Shown here piece by piece: positions 1 through 6,902 of a DNA stretch of 39,637 nucleotides (position 1 is the first letter of the stretch; each line of letters opens with the position of its first letter). Position numbers and translations under genes: made by a program. The notes beneath the pieces were generated by a model, which made no database searches, was not told the DNA's origin, and saw only the letters and a list, made by a program, of their open reading frames with translations. The stretch is from an uncultured Prevotella sp. (GTDB taxonomy: Bacteria; Bacteroidota; Bacteroidia; Bacteroidales; Bacteroidaceae): contig CALFUF010000064.1 in assembly GCA_937916405.1 (NCBI GenBank), forward strand, positions 1 through 39,637, in the 5' to 3' direction.

Positions 1-1
1 G

Positions 2-32
2 CAAAGATACTAACTATCAAGGCAGAACACAA
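2..32 (-). promoter_or_regulatory. Bacteroidetes-type promoter reading out of the window to the left
   Basis: On the minus strand TATCTTTG (2-9) matches the Bacteroidetes -7 box TAnnTTTG, and TTG (30-32) lies 20 nt upstream, as expected for a -33 element. It sits just downstream of the TPR gene, so it probably drives the next minus-strand gene beyond the window edge. Confidence 0.5.
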
Positions 33-64
33 GGCGTCAGAGCGGATACGCTTACCTTTTTTAT

Positions 65-754
65 TCATTTGATTCGTTTATAGAAAGCACGGAGCGCACC
101 TTGGTTGACTCCCCTACCCGATAACTGGTCGAGTTCCCTTCGCGCAGCCTCCTTTCTACCCAGATATATCAGCACATCAATATATGACAACTGATAGTCG
201 ACATTCTCCGGGTCTAATTTCTTAGCCACCTCCCAATCATAGAGCGCGGCTTCATAACGCTGCATGTCCGTCTCCAATGACGCACGTGCCACATACCCAG
301 AGATAGAGTCAGGATGTTGCTCCACCACGATATTCAGGAGGTCGAGCGCATCATTACGCTTACCCATCAGTTGATGGACATAAGCCAGTCCGAGACGAGC
401 CTCCAAGTGGGTTGGTTTCTCCAATAAGATGTCATTATAGTCATTCTTCGCTAAGTCGTAACGACGCATGTGGGTATAAGCATAGGCACGATAAAACAAA
501 GCGGTGAGATTCTTCTCGTCATGACGGAGAATCGTCTTATACTCGTCTATGGCAAATTCCCATTGCTGCAGTTCCAGGTTAATGGCAGCCTTCCGAAGAT
601 GCAGATCGACATGATAGGGCGACCTTGCTATCTGCTGGTTAATGGCATTCAGGGAGTCTCGCCATTGCTGGTTCGACTGCGCCTGGATGCCCATCGTCAT
701 CAGCCAACAGCAAATGGCTAAGACTATGCTTTTTTGATATAGTCTACGATCCAT
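65..754 (-). CDS. Secreted tetratricopeptide-repeat protein
   Basis: The 229-aa product begins with a hydrophobic signal-like segment (LAICCWLMTMGIQAQS, residues about 12-27), which suggests export, probably to the periplasm or outer membrane. The rest is helical with TPR-type spacing from about residue 40: AFIDEYKTIL-like helices, DAxxFYRAYAYTHMRRYDLAKNDY, then LGLAYVHQLMGKRNDALDLL, then ASLETDMQRYEAALYDW. TPR domains act as protein-protein scaffolds, and no catalytic domain is visible. The gene starts inside the 3' end of leuB (31-bp overlap), so the two are probably transcribed together. The partner is unknown. TPR class is confident, the role is not. Confidence 0.75.
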   Translation of the reverse strand: MDRRLYQKSIVLAICCWLMTMGIQAQSNQQWRDSLNAINQQIARSPYHVDLHLRKAAINLELQQWEFAIDEYKTILRHDEKNLTALFYRAYAYTHMRRYDLAKNDYNDILLEKPTHLEARLGLAYVHQLMGKRNDALDLLNIVVEQHPDSISGYVARASLETDMQRYEAALYDWEVAKKLDPENVDYQLSYIDVLIYLGRKEAARRELDQLSGRGVNQGALRAFYKRIK

Positions 755-1785
755 GCTCCAACTTCCTTCGTACCATACTTGGCACCACCCTCCACTTGAA
801 TCTCGGGAGTACGCACATTAGCATCCAGAGAAGCATTCACAGCCTCACGGATCAAGGCACCCTCCTTCTTCAAGTCGAAATGCTCCAGCAACATGGCAGC
901 AGAGAGTATCTCCGCCAATGGGTTTGCGATGTTCTGACCAGCAGCCTGGGGCCATGAGCCATGCACAGGCTCAAACAAAGGTGTGTGCTCACCGAGTGAC
1001 GATGAGGGCTGCAAGCCCATCGAACCCGTGATACAAGAAGTCTCGTCGGTCAGGATGTCACCAAACGTGTTCTCTGTCACGATGACATCAAAGAAACGAG
1101 GCTCTGTCAGTACACGCATAGAGGCATTGTCGATAAACATATAATCGGTATGGACATCAGGATACTGCGACTCCATCTCCTTGGCGATCTGACGCCACAG
1201 ACGAGAACTTGCCAAGACATTAGCCTTGTCCGCCACCGTCAGGTGCTTCTTACGTTTCTGTGCTGTCTCGAAGGCAACCTTCAGGATACGCTCAATCTCC
1301 GGACGTGTATAGATATCGGTATCGTAAGCCTTGTCATTGTCTTGGTATTTCTCTCCAAAATACATACCACCCGTCAACTCACGGATCACCACGAAGTCGG
1401 CACCTTTCAGCAACTCATCCTTCAAAGGAGACTTATGCAGCAGACAGTCGAACGTAGCGACAGGACGTACATTGGCGAACAGTCCTAATTTCTTACGCAT
1501 GGCAAGCAATCCCTGCTCAGGACGTACCTTTGCCGTGGGGTTGTTGTCGAAACGAAGGTCACCGACTGCAGCAAACAATACGGCATCGGCACGCATACAT
1601 ACATCATGGGTAGCCTCTGGGTATGGATCACCCACGGCATCAATGGCATGAGCACCACAAAGAGCCTCCTCGTAAGAGAACTCATGTCCAAATTTCTCAG
1701 CGATAGCATCCAATACGGCTACGCCCTGCTTCATAATCTCTGGTCCTATTCCGTCACCAGGAAGGACTGCAATTTTCAGTTTCAT
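724..1785 (-). CDS. leuB: 3-isopropylmalate dehydrogenase
   Basis: LeuB oxidises and decarboxylates 3-isopropylmalate to 2-ketoisocaproate with NAD+, the third step of leucine synthesis in the cytoplasm. The 353-aa protein is of normal length. Visible hallmarks are the N-terminal LPGDGIGPEI, the substrate-binding arginines around RPEQGLLAMRKKLGLFANVRP, RELTGGMYFG, the KANVL segment, the metal-binding aspartates in FGDILTDE, and the NAD-binding stretch EPVHGSWPQAAGQNIANP. That stretch, with the GSMGL motif, fits isopropylmalate rather than isocitrate dehydrogenase. leuA, leuC and leuD are not in the window; the gene follows the HU/LysM gene after 14 bp. Its 3' end overlaps the TPR gene. Confidence 0.95.
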   Translation of the reverse strand: MKLKIAVLPGDGIGPEIMKQGVAVLDAIAEKFGHEFSYEEALCGAHAIDAVGDPYPEATHDVCMRADAVLFAAVGDLRFDNNPTAKVRPEQGLLAMRKKLGLFANVRPVATFDCLLHKSPLKDELLKGADFVVIRELTGGMYFGEKYQDNDKAYDTDIYTRPEIERILKVAFETAQKRKKHLTVADKANVLASSRLWRQIAKEMESQYPDVHTDYMFIDNASMRVLTEPRFFDVIVTENTFGDILTDETSCITGSMGLQPSSSLGEHTPLFEPVHGSWPQAAGQNIANPLAEILSAAMLLEHFDLKKEGALIREAVNASLDANVRTPEIQVEGGAKYGTKEVGAWIVDYIKKA

Positions 1786-1799
1786 ACTTATACTATTAT

Positions 1800-2963
1800 T
1801 TAATTATTTGTTCTTTTCTTCTTCCATTTCAGCTTGGGGATTTTGATGATCTGTCCCTCTTGCAATGGGGTATTGGCTTTCAGACCATTATAAACCTCGA
1901 TATAACAAGACATCCCCTCGCCTAACTCATGAAGGGCAATTCTGGAGAGGGTCTCCCCTTTCCGCACCTTGACCTCGTGGTCGGTTCCTACAATATGATA
2001 GGCACCCGTGCGAACACGGGCATCCATTGCCTCGTACTTCTTCCAGAACGGTTCCTCCTCAGCGGCAGGTTGTGCCGGTTTGGCTTCTGGTTTCACTTCC
2101 TGCGTCTGTTCCTGCTGGGGTACGTTGATCGCAGACTCCTCTATGTTGTCGATAGAATCGGCAGTTATCACCTCTATACTGTCTACAGGTGCTACTTGGG
2201 GCGTTTCAACGATTGGTTCCTCAACAGTCGCTTTATCCATATTCCTTCCATACCAATAGCCGGCGTATGCAGAAGCAGCCATCAGAACAAGTGCCAACAA
2301 CACATACCCTATGATCTTTTTCCAAGAGCCCTTCTCTTCCTCGTCATCGAAAGCGACAAGAGGTTGTTGCTCGTCATTTTGCTGATCCTCAACAAGGGGC
2401 TGAGCCGTTTCAGTTTCAACTGGCTGTTGCTCTGGTTCAACTTCAACTGGCTGAAGCTCTGCTTCAACCTCAGCTGGCTGTTGCTCTGGTTCAACCTCCA
2501 CTGGCTGTTGCTCTGGTTCAACCTCCACTGGTTGCTCTGGTACCACAGGCTGCTCAACCATTTTTGTCATAACAGGTGCATGATCTACCACCTCCTCTTG
2601 CTCCTCTTCCGGTTCCTCATCAGGAATATCCTCAAACTCCACACCGTCATTCAATATGACTGTGTCGAATTGGGAGAACGGCTTGTTCACCAACTCCTTC
2701 ATCGTAGCATCCGGAGTGAATGTGATTTTAGCATGACTGTCTATCAGCACACGCTCACCAGTGCGAACACTGACACTCTCACGTGCCTCTACACGGATCA
2801 TCTTGAATGTACCAAGACCTTTAACCTTCACCAGTTCCTCTTCATTGAGATTCTGCTGAATGACTTCAAACATCATGGATGCAAACTGATTCGCCTCTTT
2901 CGTTGTCAGCTTGTTTTTCTTAACAAGAATCTTGGCAATCTCCTGTATTGTTAGCTTTCCCAT
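1800..2963 (-). CDS. HU-domain protein with transmembrane segment and periplasmic LysM domain
   Basis: This 387-aa protein joins a DNA-binding domain to a wall-binding domain. Residues 1-95 are an HU/IHF-like fold (MGKLTIQEIAKILVKKN..., VKGLGTFKMI, RTGERVLIDSHAKITFTPDATMKEL). Residues 111-210 are a very acidic linker with 9-residue repeats. Residues 217-237 form one transmembrane helix (IIGYVLLALVLMAASAYAGYW) preceded by KK, which predicts the HU part inside the cell. Residues about 330-377 form a LysM domain (VRKGETLSRIAL, IEVYNGLKANTPLQEGQIIKIP), a peptidoglycan-binding module. The start at 2963 is chosen because it has a GGAGGT ribosome site and overlaps the upstream HU stop codon as TAATG; a longer reading frame to 2993 is less likely. 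Tethering of the nucleoid to the wall is an inference. Confidence 0.85.
   Translation of the reverse strand: MGKLTIQEIAKILVKKNKLTTKEANQFASMMFEVIQQNLNEEELVKVKGLGTFKMIRVEARESVSVRTGERVLIDSHAKITFTPDATMKELVNKPFSQFDTVILNDGVEFEDIPDEEPEEEQEEVVDHAPVMTKMVEQPVVPEQPVEVEPEQQPVEVEPEQQPAEVEAELQPVEVEPEQQPVETETAQPLVEDQQNDEQQPLVAFDDEEEKGSWKKIIGYVLLALVLMAASAYAGYWYGRNMDKATVEEPIVETPQVAPVDSIEVITADSIDNIEESAINVPQQEQTQEVKPEAKPAQPAAEEEPFWKKYEAMDARVRTGAYHIVGTDHEVKVRKGETLSRIALHELGEGMSCYIEVYNGLKANTPLQEGQIIKIPKLKWKKKRTNN
2412..2534 (-). repeat. 27-bp coding tandem repeat (QPVEVEPEQ units)
   Basis: About four and a half copies of a 27-bp unit encode QPVEVEPEQ, QPVEVEPEQ, QPAEVEAEL, QPVEVEPEQ, QPVET in the acidic linker of the HU/LysM protein (residues 144-184). 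The unit is a multiple of three, so copy-number change would lengthen or shorten the linker without breaking the frame. Such a Pro/Glu linker is probably extended. Confidence 0.85.
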
Positions 2964-3244
2964 TACTGACCTCCTTTCAATTTCTCCTTCCATGTCTGGT
3001 TGGGTTTGAAATTCAACACCAATTTGGGTGGTACAAGCATTCTCTGCCCCGTAGAAGGATTAACAATGATACGCTCCATCTTCTTCTTGGTCTCGAAGAC
3101 ACCGAAGTTAGGAACGATGACACTGCTGTCTGTCACAAAGGCATCACTCATTGCCGTGATAACATTATTCACCAGTTTCTGAGTATCTTTCACATCATAC
3201 CCGGAAAGCGCTGACAGCTGGTTAATGAATTCCTTGTTGTTCAT
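2963..3244 (-). CDS. HU/IHF family DNA-binding protein
   Basis: A 93-aa nucleoid-associated protein of normal HU length. It shows the N-terminal helical dimerisation part (FINQLSALSGYDVKDTQKLVNNVITAMSDAF) and the beta-arm region with the conserved NPSTGQ motif near the arm tip (residues about 60-67), followed by LNFKPNQTWKEKL. HU dimers bend and compact DNA in the cytoplasm. Its start overlaps the rimO stop as ATGA (3241-3244) and its stop overlaps the HU/LysM start as TAATG, so translation of all three is probably coupled. A mixed dimer with the neighbouring HU/LysM protein is plausible but inferred. Confidence 0.92.
   Translation of the reverse strand: MNNKEFINQLSALSGYDVKDTQKLVNNVITAMSDAFVTDSSVIVPNFGVFETKKKMERIIVNPSTGQRMLVPPKLVLNFKPNQTWKEKLKGGQ
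2969..2974 (-). promoter_or_regulatory. Strong ribosome binding site of the HU/LysM gene
   Basis: GGAGGT lies 5 nt before the ATG at 2963. Most genes in this window lack a Shine-Dalgarno sequence, so this site stands out and decides the start of the HU/LysM protein. Confidence 0.7.
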
Positions 3245-4575
3245 ATTCTTGTTGTTGCGTAAATATCAAACTCCTCCGCATCTGTCACTCTCACGTCATA
3301 AAAGGCACCGACAGTTAATGACTCGCCCGATGGAATCAACACTTCCGGATCGACTTCCGGGGAACAGAACTCGCTACGCCCCACATACCAGTCACCCTCT
3401 ATGCGGTCAATGACGACACGCAATATCTTTCCTATTTTAGTCGCTTCAATCTCCGCACTGATCTGTTGCTGTAAACGCATCAAGCGGTCTAAGCGGGCTT
3501 GTTTCACATCAGCAGGAACGTCATCCTTGTAATGCTTTGCCGAATAAGTACCGTCTTCCTCAGAATACGCAAAAGCGCCCATCCTCTCAAAGCGAGCCCA
3601 TCGGGTGAAATCCAATAACTCCTGATAATCCTCATCGGTTTCACCAGGAAATCCAACCATCAATGTGGTACGGAGATGGATGCCCGGCACTTCCTCTCGC
3701 ATCCTTTTCACCAGCGCATAGGTCTCCTCCTTCGTCACATGCCGCTGCATACGAGTAAGCATGTGGTCGCTGATATGCTGCAGGGCGATATCCAGATACT
3801 TGCATACATTCTTCTTCTCCCGCATCACCTTCAGCAGGTCCCAAGGGAAATGAGCGGGATAGGCATAATGCAGACGGATCCACTCCACCCCTTCGATGTC
3901 TGCCATTTTCTCGATGAGTTCGGCGATATGTTGCTTCCCATCGATATCCACTCCATAGTAGGTCAACTCCTGGGCAATCACTTGAAACTCTTTTGTTCCT
4001 TGAGCGACCAAGGCACGCACTTCCTCCAGAATCTCGTCCATGGGGCGGCTCTGATGCTTACCAGTAATAATAGGTATGGCGCAATAGGCGCAATGGCGGT
4101 CGCATCCCTCGGAGATCTTGATATAGGCGTAGTGACGTGGGGTGGTTAAATGGCGAGGGGCTATAGTTTCTATAGGGGATATAGTGCCTATAGTATCTAT
4201 AGTTCCTATAGTGTCTATAGTGACTATAGTGTTTAGTAGTTCATTGTAATTAAACTTCCCATACCAGCCGTCCACCTCTGGAATCTCTGCTTCAAGGTCG
4301 GCAAGGTAGCGTTCTGACAGACAGCCCATTACGTATAGTTTCTCGATTCTCCCTTCCGTCTTTGCCTGCGCAAACTCAAGGATGGTATCGATGCTCTCTT
4401 GCTTGGCATCCTCAATGAAACCACACGTATTGATAACCACGATCTCACCCTGCGGATTCTCACTATCATGCGTCACATGATAGCCGTTTGCCTCGAAGAG
4501 TCCCATCAGTTTCTCACTGTCAACAAGATTCTTCGAGCATCCTAACGTGATGAAATCGATCGTCTTTTTAGTCAT
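3241..4575 (-). CDS. rimO: Ribosomal protein S12 methylthiotransferase RimO
   Basis: RimO is a radical-SAM enzyme that adds a methylthio group to an aspartate of ribosomal protein S12. The 444-aa product has an N-terminal domain with cysteines C13 (LGCSKNLVDSE), C51 (NTCGF) and C85 (MGCLSERY) for one 4Fe-4S cluster, and the radical-SAM CxxxCxxC at C158, C162 and C165 (EGCDRHCAYCAIP) for the second. The C-terminus (about 375-440) resembles a TRAM domain. LGCSKNLVDSE separates RimO from its relative MiaB. An unusual T-I-x repeat occupies residues 116-139, just before the radical-SAM domain. The gene overlaps ftsY by 8 bp and the HU gene by 4 bp. Confidence 0.95.
   Translation of the reverse strand: MTKKTIDFITLGCSKNLVDSEKLMGLFEANGYHVTHDSENPQGEIVVINTCGFIEDAKQESIDTILEFAQAKTEGRIEKLYVMGCLSERYLADLEAEIPEVDGWYGKFNYNELLNTIVTIDTIGTIDTIGTISPIETIAPRHLTTPRHYAYIKISEGCDRHCAYCAIPIITGKHQSRPMDEILEEVRALVAQGTKEFQVIAQELTYYGVDIDGKQHIAELIEKMADIEGVEWIRLHYAYPAHFPWDLLKVMREKKNVCKYLDIALQHISDHMLTRMQRHVTKEETYALVKRMREEVPGIHLRTTLMVGFPGETDEDYQELLDFTRWARFERMGAFAYSEEDGTYSAKHYKDDVPADVKQARLDRLMRLQQQISAEIEATKIGKILRVVIDRIEGDWYVGRSEFCSPEVDPEVLIPSGESLTVGAFYDVRVTDAEEFDIYATTRI
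4159..4230 (-). repeat. 9-bp tandem repeat inside rimO (TIx)8
   Basis: Eight consecutive 9-bp units with core CTATAG encode TIV TID TIG TID TIG TIS PIE TIA in the linker between the N-terminal and radical-SAM domains of RimO. The period is a multiple of three, so the frame is preserved. Confidence 0.9.
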
Positions 4576-5524
4576 TCTTAAAGAGAGAGTCTACAAACTG
4601 GCGCTTATTAAACAGCTGGAGGTCTTCCATCCCTTCACCTAACCCAATATACTTTACAGGTACTTTCAGCTGGTCACTGATACCAATAACCACTCCACCT
4701 TTAGCGGTTCCATCGAGTTTGGTGATGGCAAGAGACGTGATCTGGGTGACAGCAGAAAACTGCTTTGCCTGCTCAAAAGCATTCTGTCCCGTACTACCAT
4801 CCAGTACAAGCATGACCTCATCGGGAGCCTCGGGCAACACTTTCTTCATCACGTCCTTGATCTTCTTCAACTCGTTCATCAGTCCTACCTTATTATGCAG
4901 ACGACCTGCAGTATCAATGAGAACGACATCAGCACCATTAGCCTTCGCAGAACTCAATGTATCGAAAGCCACAGAGGCAGGGTCACTGCCCATCTGTTGC
5001 TTGACGACAGGAACCCCTACTCGCTCACCCCAGATGCACAACTGCTCCACGGCAGCGGCACGGAAGGTGTCAGCGGCACCAAGATACACTTTCTTACCAG
5101 CCTGCTTAAACTGCCACGCAAGTTTGCCGATGGTGGTGGTCTTACCTACACCATTCACGCCAACGACCAAGATGACGTATGGTTTATGATCGGAAGGCAA
5201 GTCCCAGTTATCGTTATCCTCAGAATTGTTCTCTGCCAACAAAGCGGCGATTTCATCACGAAGGATGCCGTTCAGCTCACTCGTGCTGACATACTTGTCA
5301 CGAGCGACACGCTCCTCAATACGCTGAATGATCTTCAAGGTCGTATCAACACCCACATCACTGGTGATAAGCACCTCCTCCAAATCATCCAATACATCGT
5401 CATCCACCTTCGACTTACCTGCTACCGCACGTGCCAGTTTGTCGAACACACTCGTCTTTGTCTTTTCCAATCCTTTGTCGAGTGTCTCCTTTTTATCCTT
5501 ATTAAAGAAACCAAATATACCCAT
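4568..5524 (-). CDS. ftsY: Signal recognition particle receptor FtsY
   Basis: FtsY is the membrane-associated GTPase that docks SRP-ribosome complexes at the Sec translocon. The 318-aa protein contains the NG domain: a helical N region (residues about 20-90), the P-loop GVNGVGKTTTIGKLA, the DTAGR motif, and the TKLDGTAKGG guanine-specificity region. GIGEGxxDLxxF near the end (GLGEGMEDLQLF) is typical of FtsY. It lacks the long acidic A domain of E. coli FtsY, which is usual for short FtsY proteins. A recognisable promoter lies directly upstream, partly inside the terminator of the ribosomal-protein genes. It overlaps rimO by 8 bp. Confidence 0.96.
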   Translation of the reverse strand: MGIFGFFNKDKKETLDKGLEKTKTSVFDKLARAVAGKSKVDDDVLDDLEEVLITSDVGVDTTLKIIQRIEERVARDKYVSTSELNGILRDEIAALLAENNSEDNDNWDLPSDHKPYVILVVGVNGVGKTTTIGKLAWQFKQAGKKVYLGAADTFRAAAVEQLCIWGERVGVPVVKQQMGSDPASVAFDTLSSAKANGADVVLIDTAGRLHNKVGLMNELKKIKDVMKKVLPEAPDEVMLVLDGSTGQNAFEQAKQFSAVTQITSLAITKLDGTAKGGVVIGISDQLKVPVKYIGLGEGMEDLQLFNKRQFVDSLFKND

Positions 5525-5554
5525 AATAGCTCAAAACAATCGATTTAATCGGTG

Positions 5555-5586
5555 CAAAGTTACAAAAAAATAAGGCTACAACCAAA
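5555..5586 (-). promoter_or_regulatory. ftsY promoter
   Basis: TAACTTTG (5555-5562) is a -7 box and TTTG (5583-5586) a -33 box with a 20-nt spacer, all on the minus strand upstream of ftsY. The -33 box falls in the loop of the preceding terminator hairpin (5572-5598). Confidence 0.7.
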
Positions 5587-5598
5587 CATTGTAGCCTT
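5572..5598 (-). terminator. Rho-independent terminator after DUF4295 gene
   Basis: A perfect 10-bp stem (AAGGCTACAA / TTGTAGCCTT, 7-nt loop) is followed on the minus strand by a run of seven T residues. It lies 30 bp past the DUF4295 stop and should end the rpmB-rpmG-DUF4295 transcript. Confidence 0.85.
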
Positions 5599-5628
5599 AA
5601 TTTTATCTATACTAAAAATCTTGAATCC

Positions 5629-5787
5629 TTAGTTCTTGAAGAAGTCCTTAACAGCCTCGTTAGGAACCATCTGCTCGTCGAAGATGTAAGCACCAGTCTT
5701 AGGGCTCTTTACCATCTTGATAACCTTTGTGTAAGCGCGACCATCCTTTGAGCCTTCATGGAGGGTAGCGACGGTTTTCTTTGCCAT
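5629..5787 (-). CDS. DUF4295 family small protein
   Basis: This short gene encodes 52 residues beginning MAKKTVATLHEGSKDG and ending EAVKDFFKN. It is basic and matches the DUF4295 family that I know from Bacteroidetes, where it regularly follows rpmB and rpmG. Its function is not established; the constant linkage to two large-subunit ribosomal proteins suggests a ribosome-associated role, which is inference. It sits 12 bp after rpmG and is followed by a clear terminator. Confidence 0.85.
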   Translation of the reverse strand: MAKKTVATLHEGSKDGRAYTKVIKMVKSPKTGAYIFDEQMVPNEAVKDFFKN

Positions 5788-5799
5788 GCTTTAAACAGA

Positions 5800-5991
5800 T
5801 TATTTAATCTCCTTGTGCACAGTCATGCGCTTCAGGATGGGGTTATACTTCTTCAATTCCATTCTCTCAGGAGTGTTCTTACGGTTTTTCGTCGTGATAT
5901 AACGGCTTGTTCCAGGAAGTCCACTCTCTTTCATCTCGGTGCACTCCAGGATGACCTGTACGCGATTACCTTTTGCTTTCTTGCCTGCCAT
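5800..5991 (-). CDS. rpmG: 50S ribosomal protein L33
   Basis: The 63-aa protein is a component of the large ribosomal subunit. It carries the L33 signature region (RVQVILECTEMKESGLPGTSRYITTKNRKNTPERMELKKYNP). Only one cysteine is present, so this is the zinc-free form rather than the four-cysteine form that appears under a Zur-type zinc response. It lies 5 bp after rpmB and 12 bp before the DUF4295 gene in one transcript. Confidence 0.95.
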   Translation of the reverse strand: MAGKKAKGNRVQVILECTEMKESGLPGTSRYITTKNRKNTPERMELKKYNPILKRMTVHKEIK

Positions 5992-5996
5992 AATAA

Positions 5997-6260
5997 TTAG
6001 TCTCCTATAACTTTAATGTCCTTCCAGTCTACATAACCTTTAGCAACAGCCTGCTTCAGGGCAGCGTCCAGACCAACCTTGTTAATCATACGCAGACCAG
6101 CGGCGCTGATCTTCAACTGAATCCAGCAAGCCTCCTCTACATAGTAGAACTTCTTGCTGAACAGGTTTACATCAAAGCTACGCTTTGTGCGGTGCTTTGA
6201 GTGAGACACATTATTACCGATCTGTGCCTTCTTTCCCGTAATCTGACAAATTTTAGACAT
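5997..6260 (-). CDS. rpmB: 50S ribosomal protein L28
   Basis: The 87-aa protein is a large-subunit ribosomal protein. It shows MSKICQITGKKAQIGNNVSHSKHRTKRSFDVNL, the typical L28 N-terminus, and the central ISAAGLRMINKVGLDAAL. It is the first gene of the rpmB-rpmG-DUF4295 transcript, with a -7 promoter box about 50 bp upstream. Confidence 0.96.
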   Translation of the reverse strand: MSKICQITGKKAQIGNNVSHSKHRTKRSFDVNLFSKKFYYVEEACWIQLKISAAGLRMINKVGLDAALKQAVAKGYVDWKDIKVIGD

Positions 6261-6311
6261 TTCTATCTACTTTTTCTAGTTCCTAAATTGTAACTTACTC
6301 CAAACAGGGTG

Positions 6312-6319
6312 CAAAGGTA
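6312..6319 (-). promoter_or_regulatory. -7 box upstream of rpmB
   Basis: TACCTTTG on the minus strand fits the TAnnTTTG consensus 52 bp before the rpmB start. No clear TTTG is seen at the -33 position, so the call rests on the -7 box alone. Confidence 0.5.
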
Positions 6320-6368
6320 CGAAAAAGTTTAGAGTTTAAAGTTTAAACTTGGGAGTTTTCTCTTTCTC

Positions 6369-6890
6369 TTAATATTTTTTAACTTCTTCAATATATCCTG
6401 TCTCTGCTTTAAGAAAGTCAAGAAACATTTGCATCGCTTTATTGGTAGCAATAGCGAGGTTGATGTCACGACCGTGGTCCTCCTCCACTTTCAGAGTCAC
6501 TTGCTTCTCGGGGGAGCCGCATGCGAGCCAGATGGTTCCCACAGGAATATCTTTCGTGCCTCCTGTAGGTCCTGCGAAACCTGTTGCGGAGATGGCAAAG
6601 TCTGTGTTCAATGCTTTGCAGGCGCCAGCAACCAACTGGCGTGCAACTTCCTCACAAACAGCAGTCTGCTCTTCCAACACTTGCGGGTCAACACCTAACA
6701 GTCGCTCTTTGACCTCATCCACATAACAAACGATACCTCCCTTGAAATACTTGGAGGCACCGGGGATGGAGATGAGTGACTCGGCGATGCGTCCACCCGT
6801 ACAGCTCTCTGCTGTAGCAACAGTTTTCTCAATCTCCCAGAGAATCTGACTTACTTCCCTGCTGATAATCTTACTTTCAAAATCCAACAT
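6369..6890 (-). CDS. pncC: CinA C-terminal domain protein (nicotinamide-nucleotide amidase)
   Basis: PncC hydrolyses nicotinamide mononucleotide to nicotinate mononucleotide in pyridine-nucleotide salvage. The 173-aa protein is the stand-alone C-terminal CinA domain, shown by TAESCTGGRIAESL, SIPGASKYFKGGIVCYVDEVKERLLGV and the ISATGFAGPTGGTKDIPVGTIW segment. The N-terminal MoaB-like domain of full CinA is absent, as in the stand-alone E. coli enzyme. It lies 12 bp downstream of tsaD and about 110 bp before rpmB. Activity is inferred from the family. Confidence 0.9.
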   Translation of the reverse strand: MLDFESKIISREVSQILWEIEKTVATAESCTGGRIAESLISIPGASKYFKGGIVCYVDEVKERLLGVDPQVLEEQTAVCEEVARQLVAGACKALNTDFAISATGFAGPTGGTKDIPVGTIWLACGSPEKQVTLKVEEDHGRDINLAIATNKAMQMFLDFLKAETGYIEEVKKY

Positions 6891-6902
6891 AGTCGATGTA
6901 TT

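Noticed and set aside
1929..2954. 341-aa open frame on the plus strand opposite the HU/LysM gene
   Set aside because: It is the antisense reading of a repetitive coding region, with Leu/Trp/Phe-rich repeats mirroring QPVEVEPEQ units. The minus strand has clear domains and coupling.
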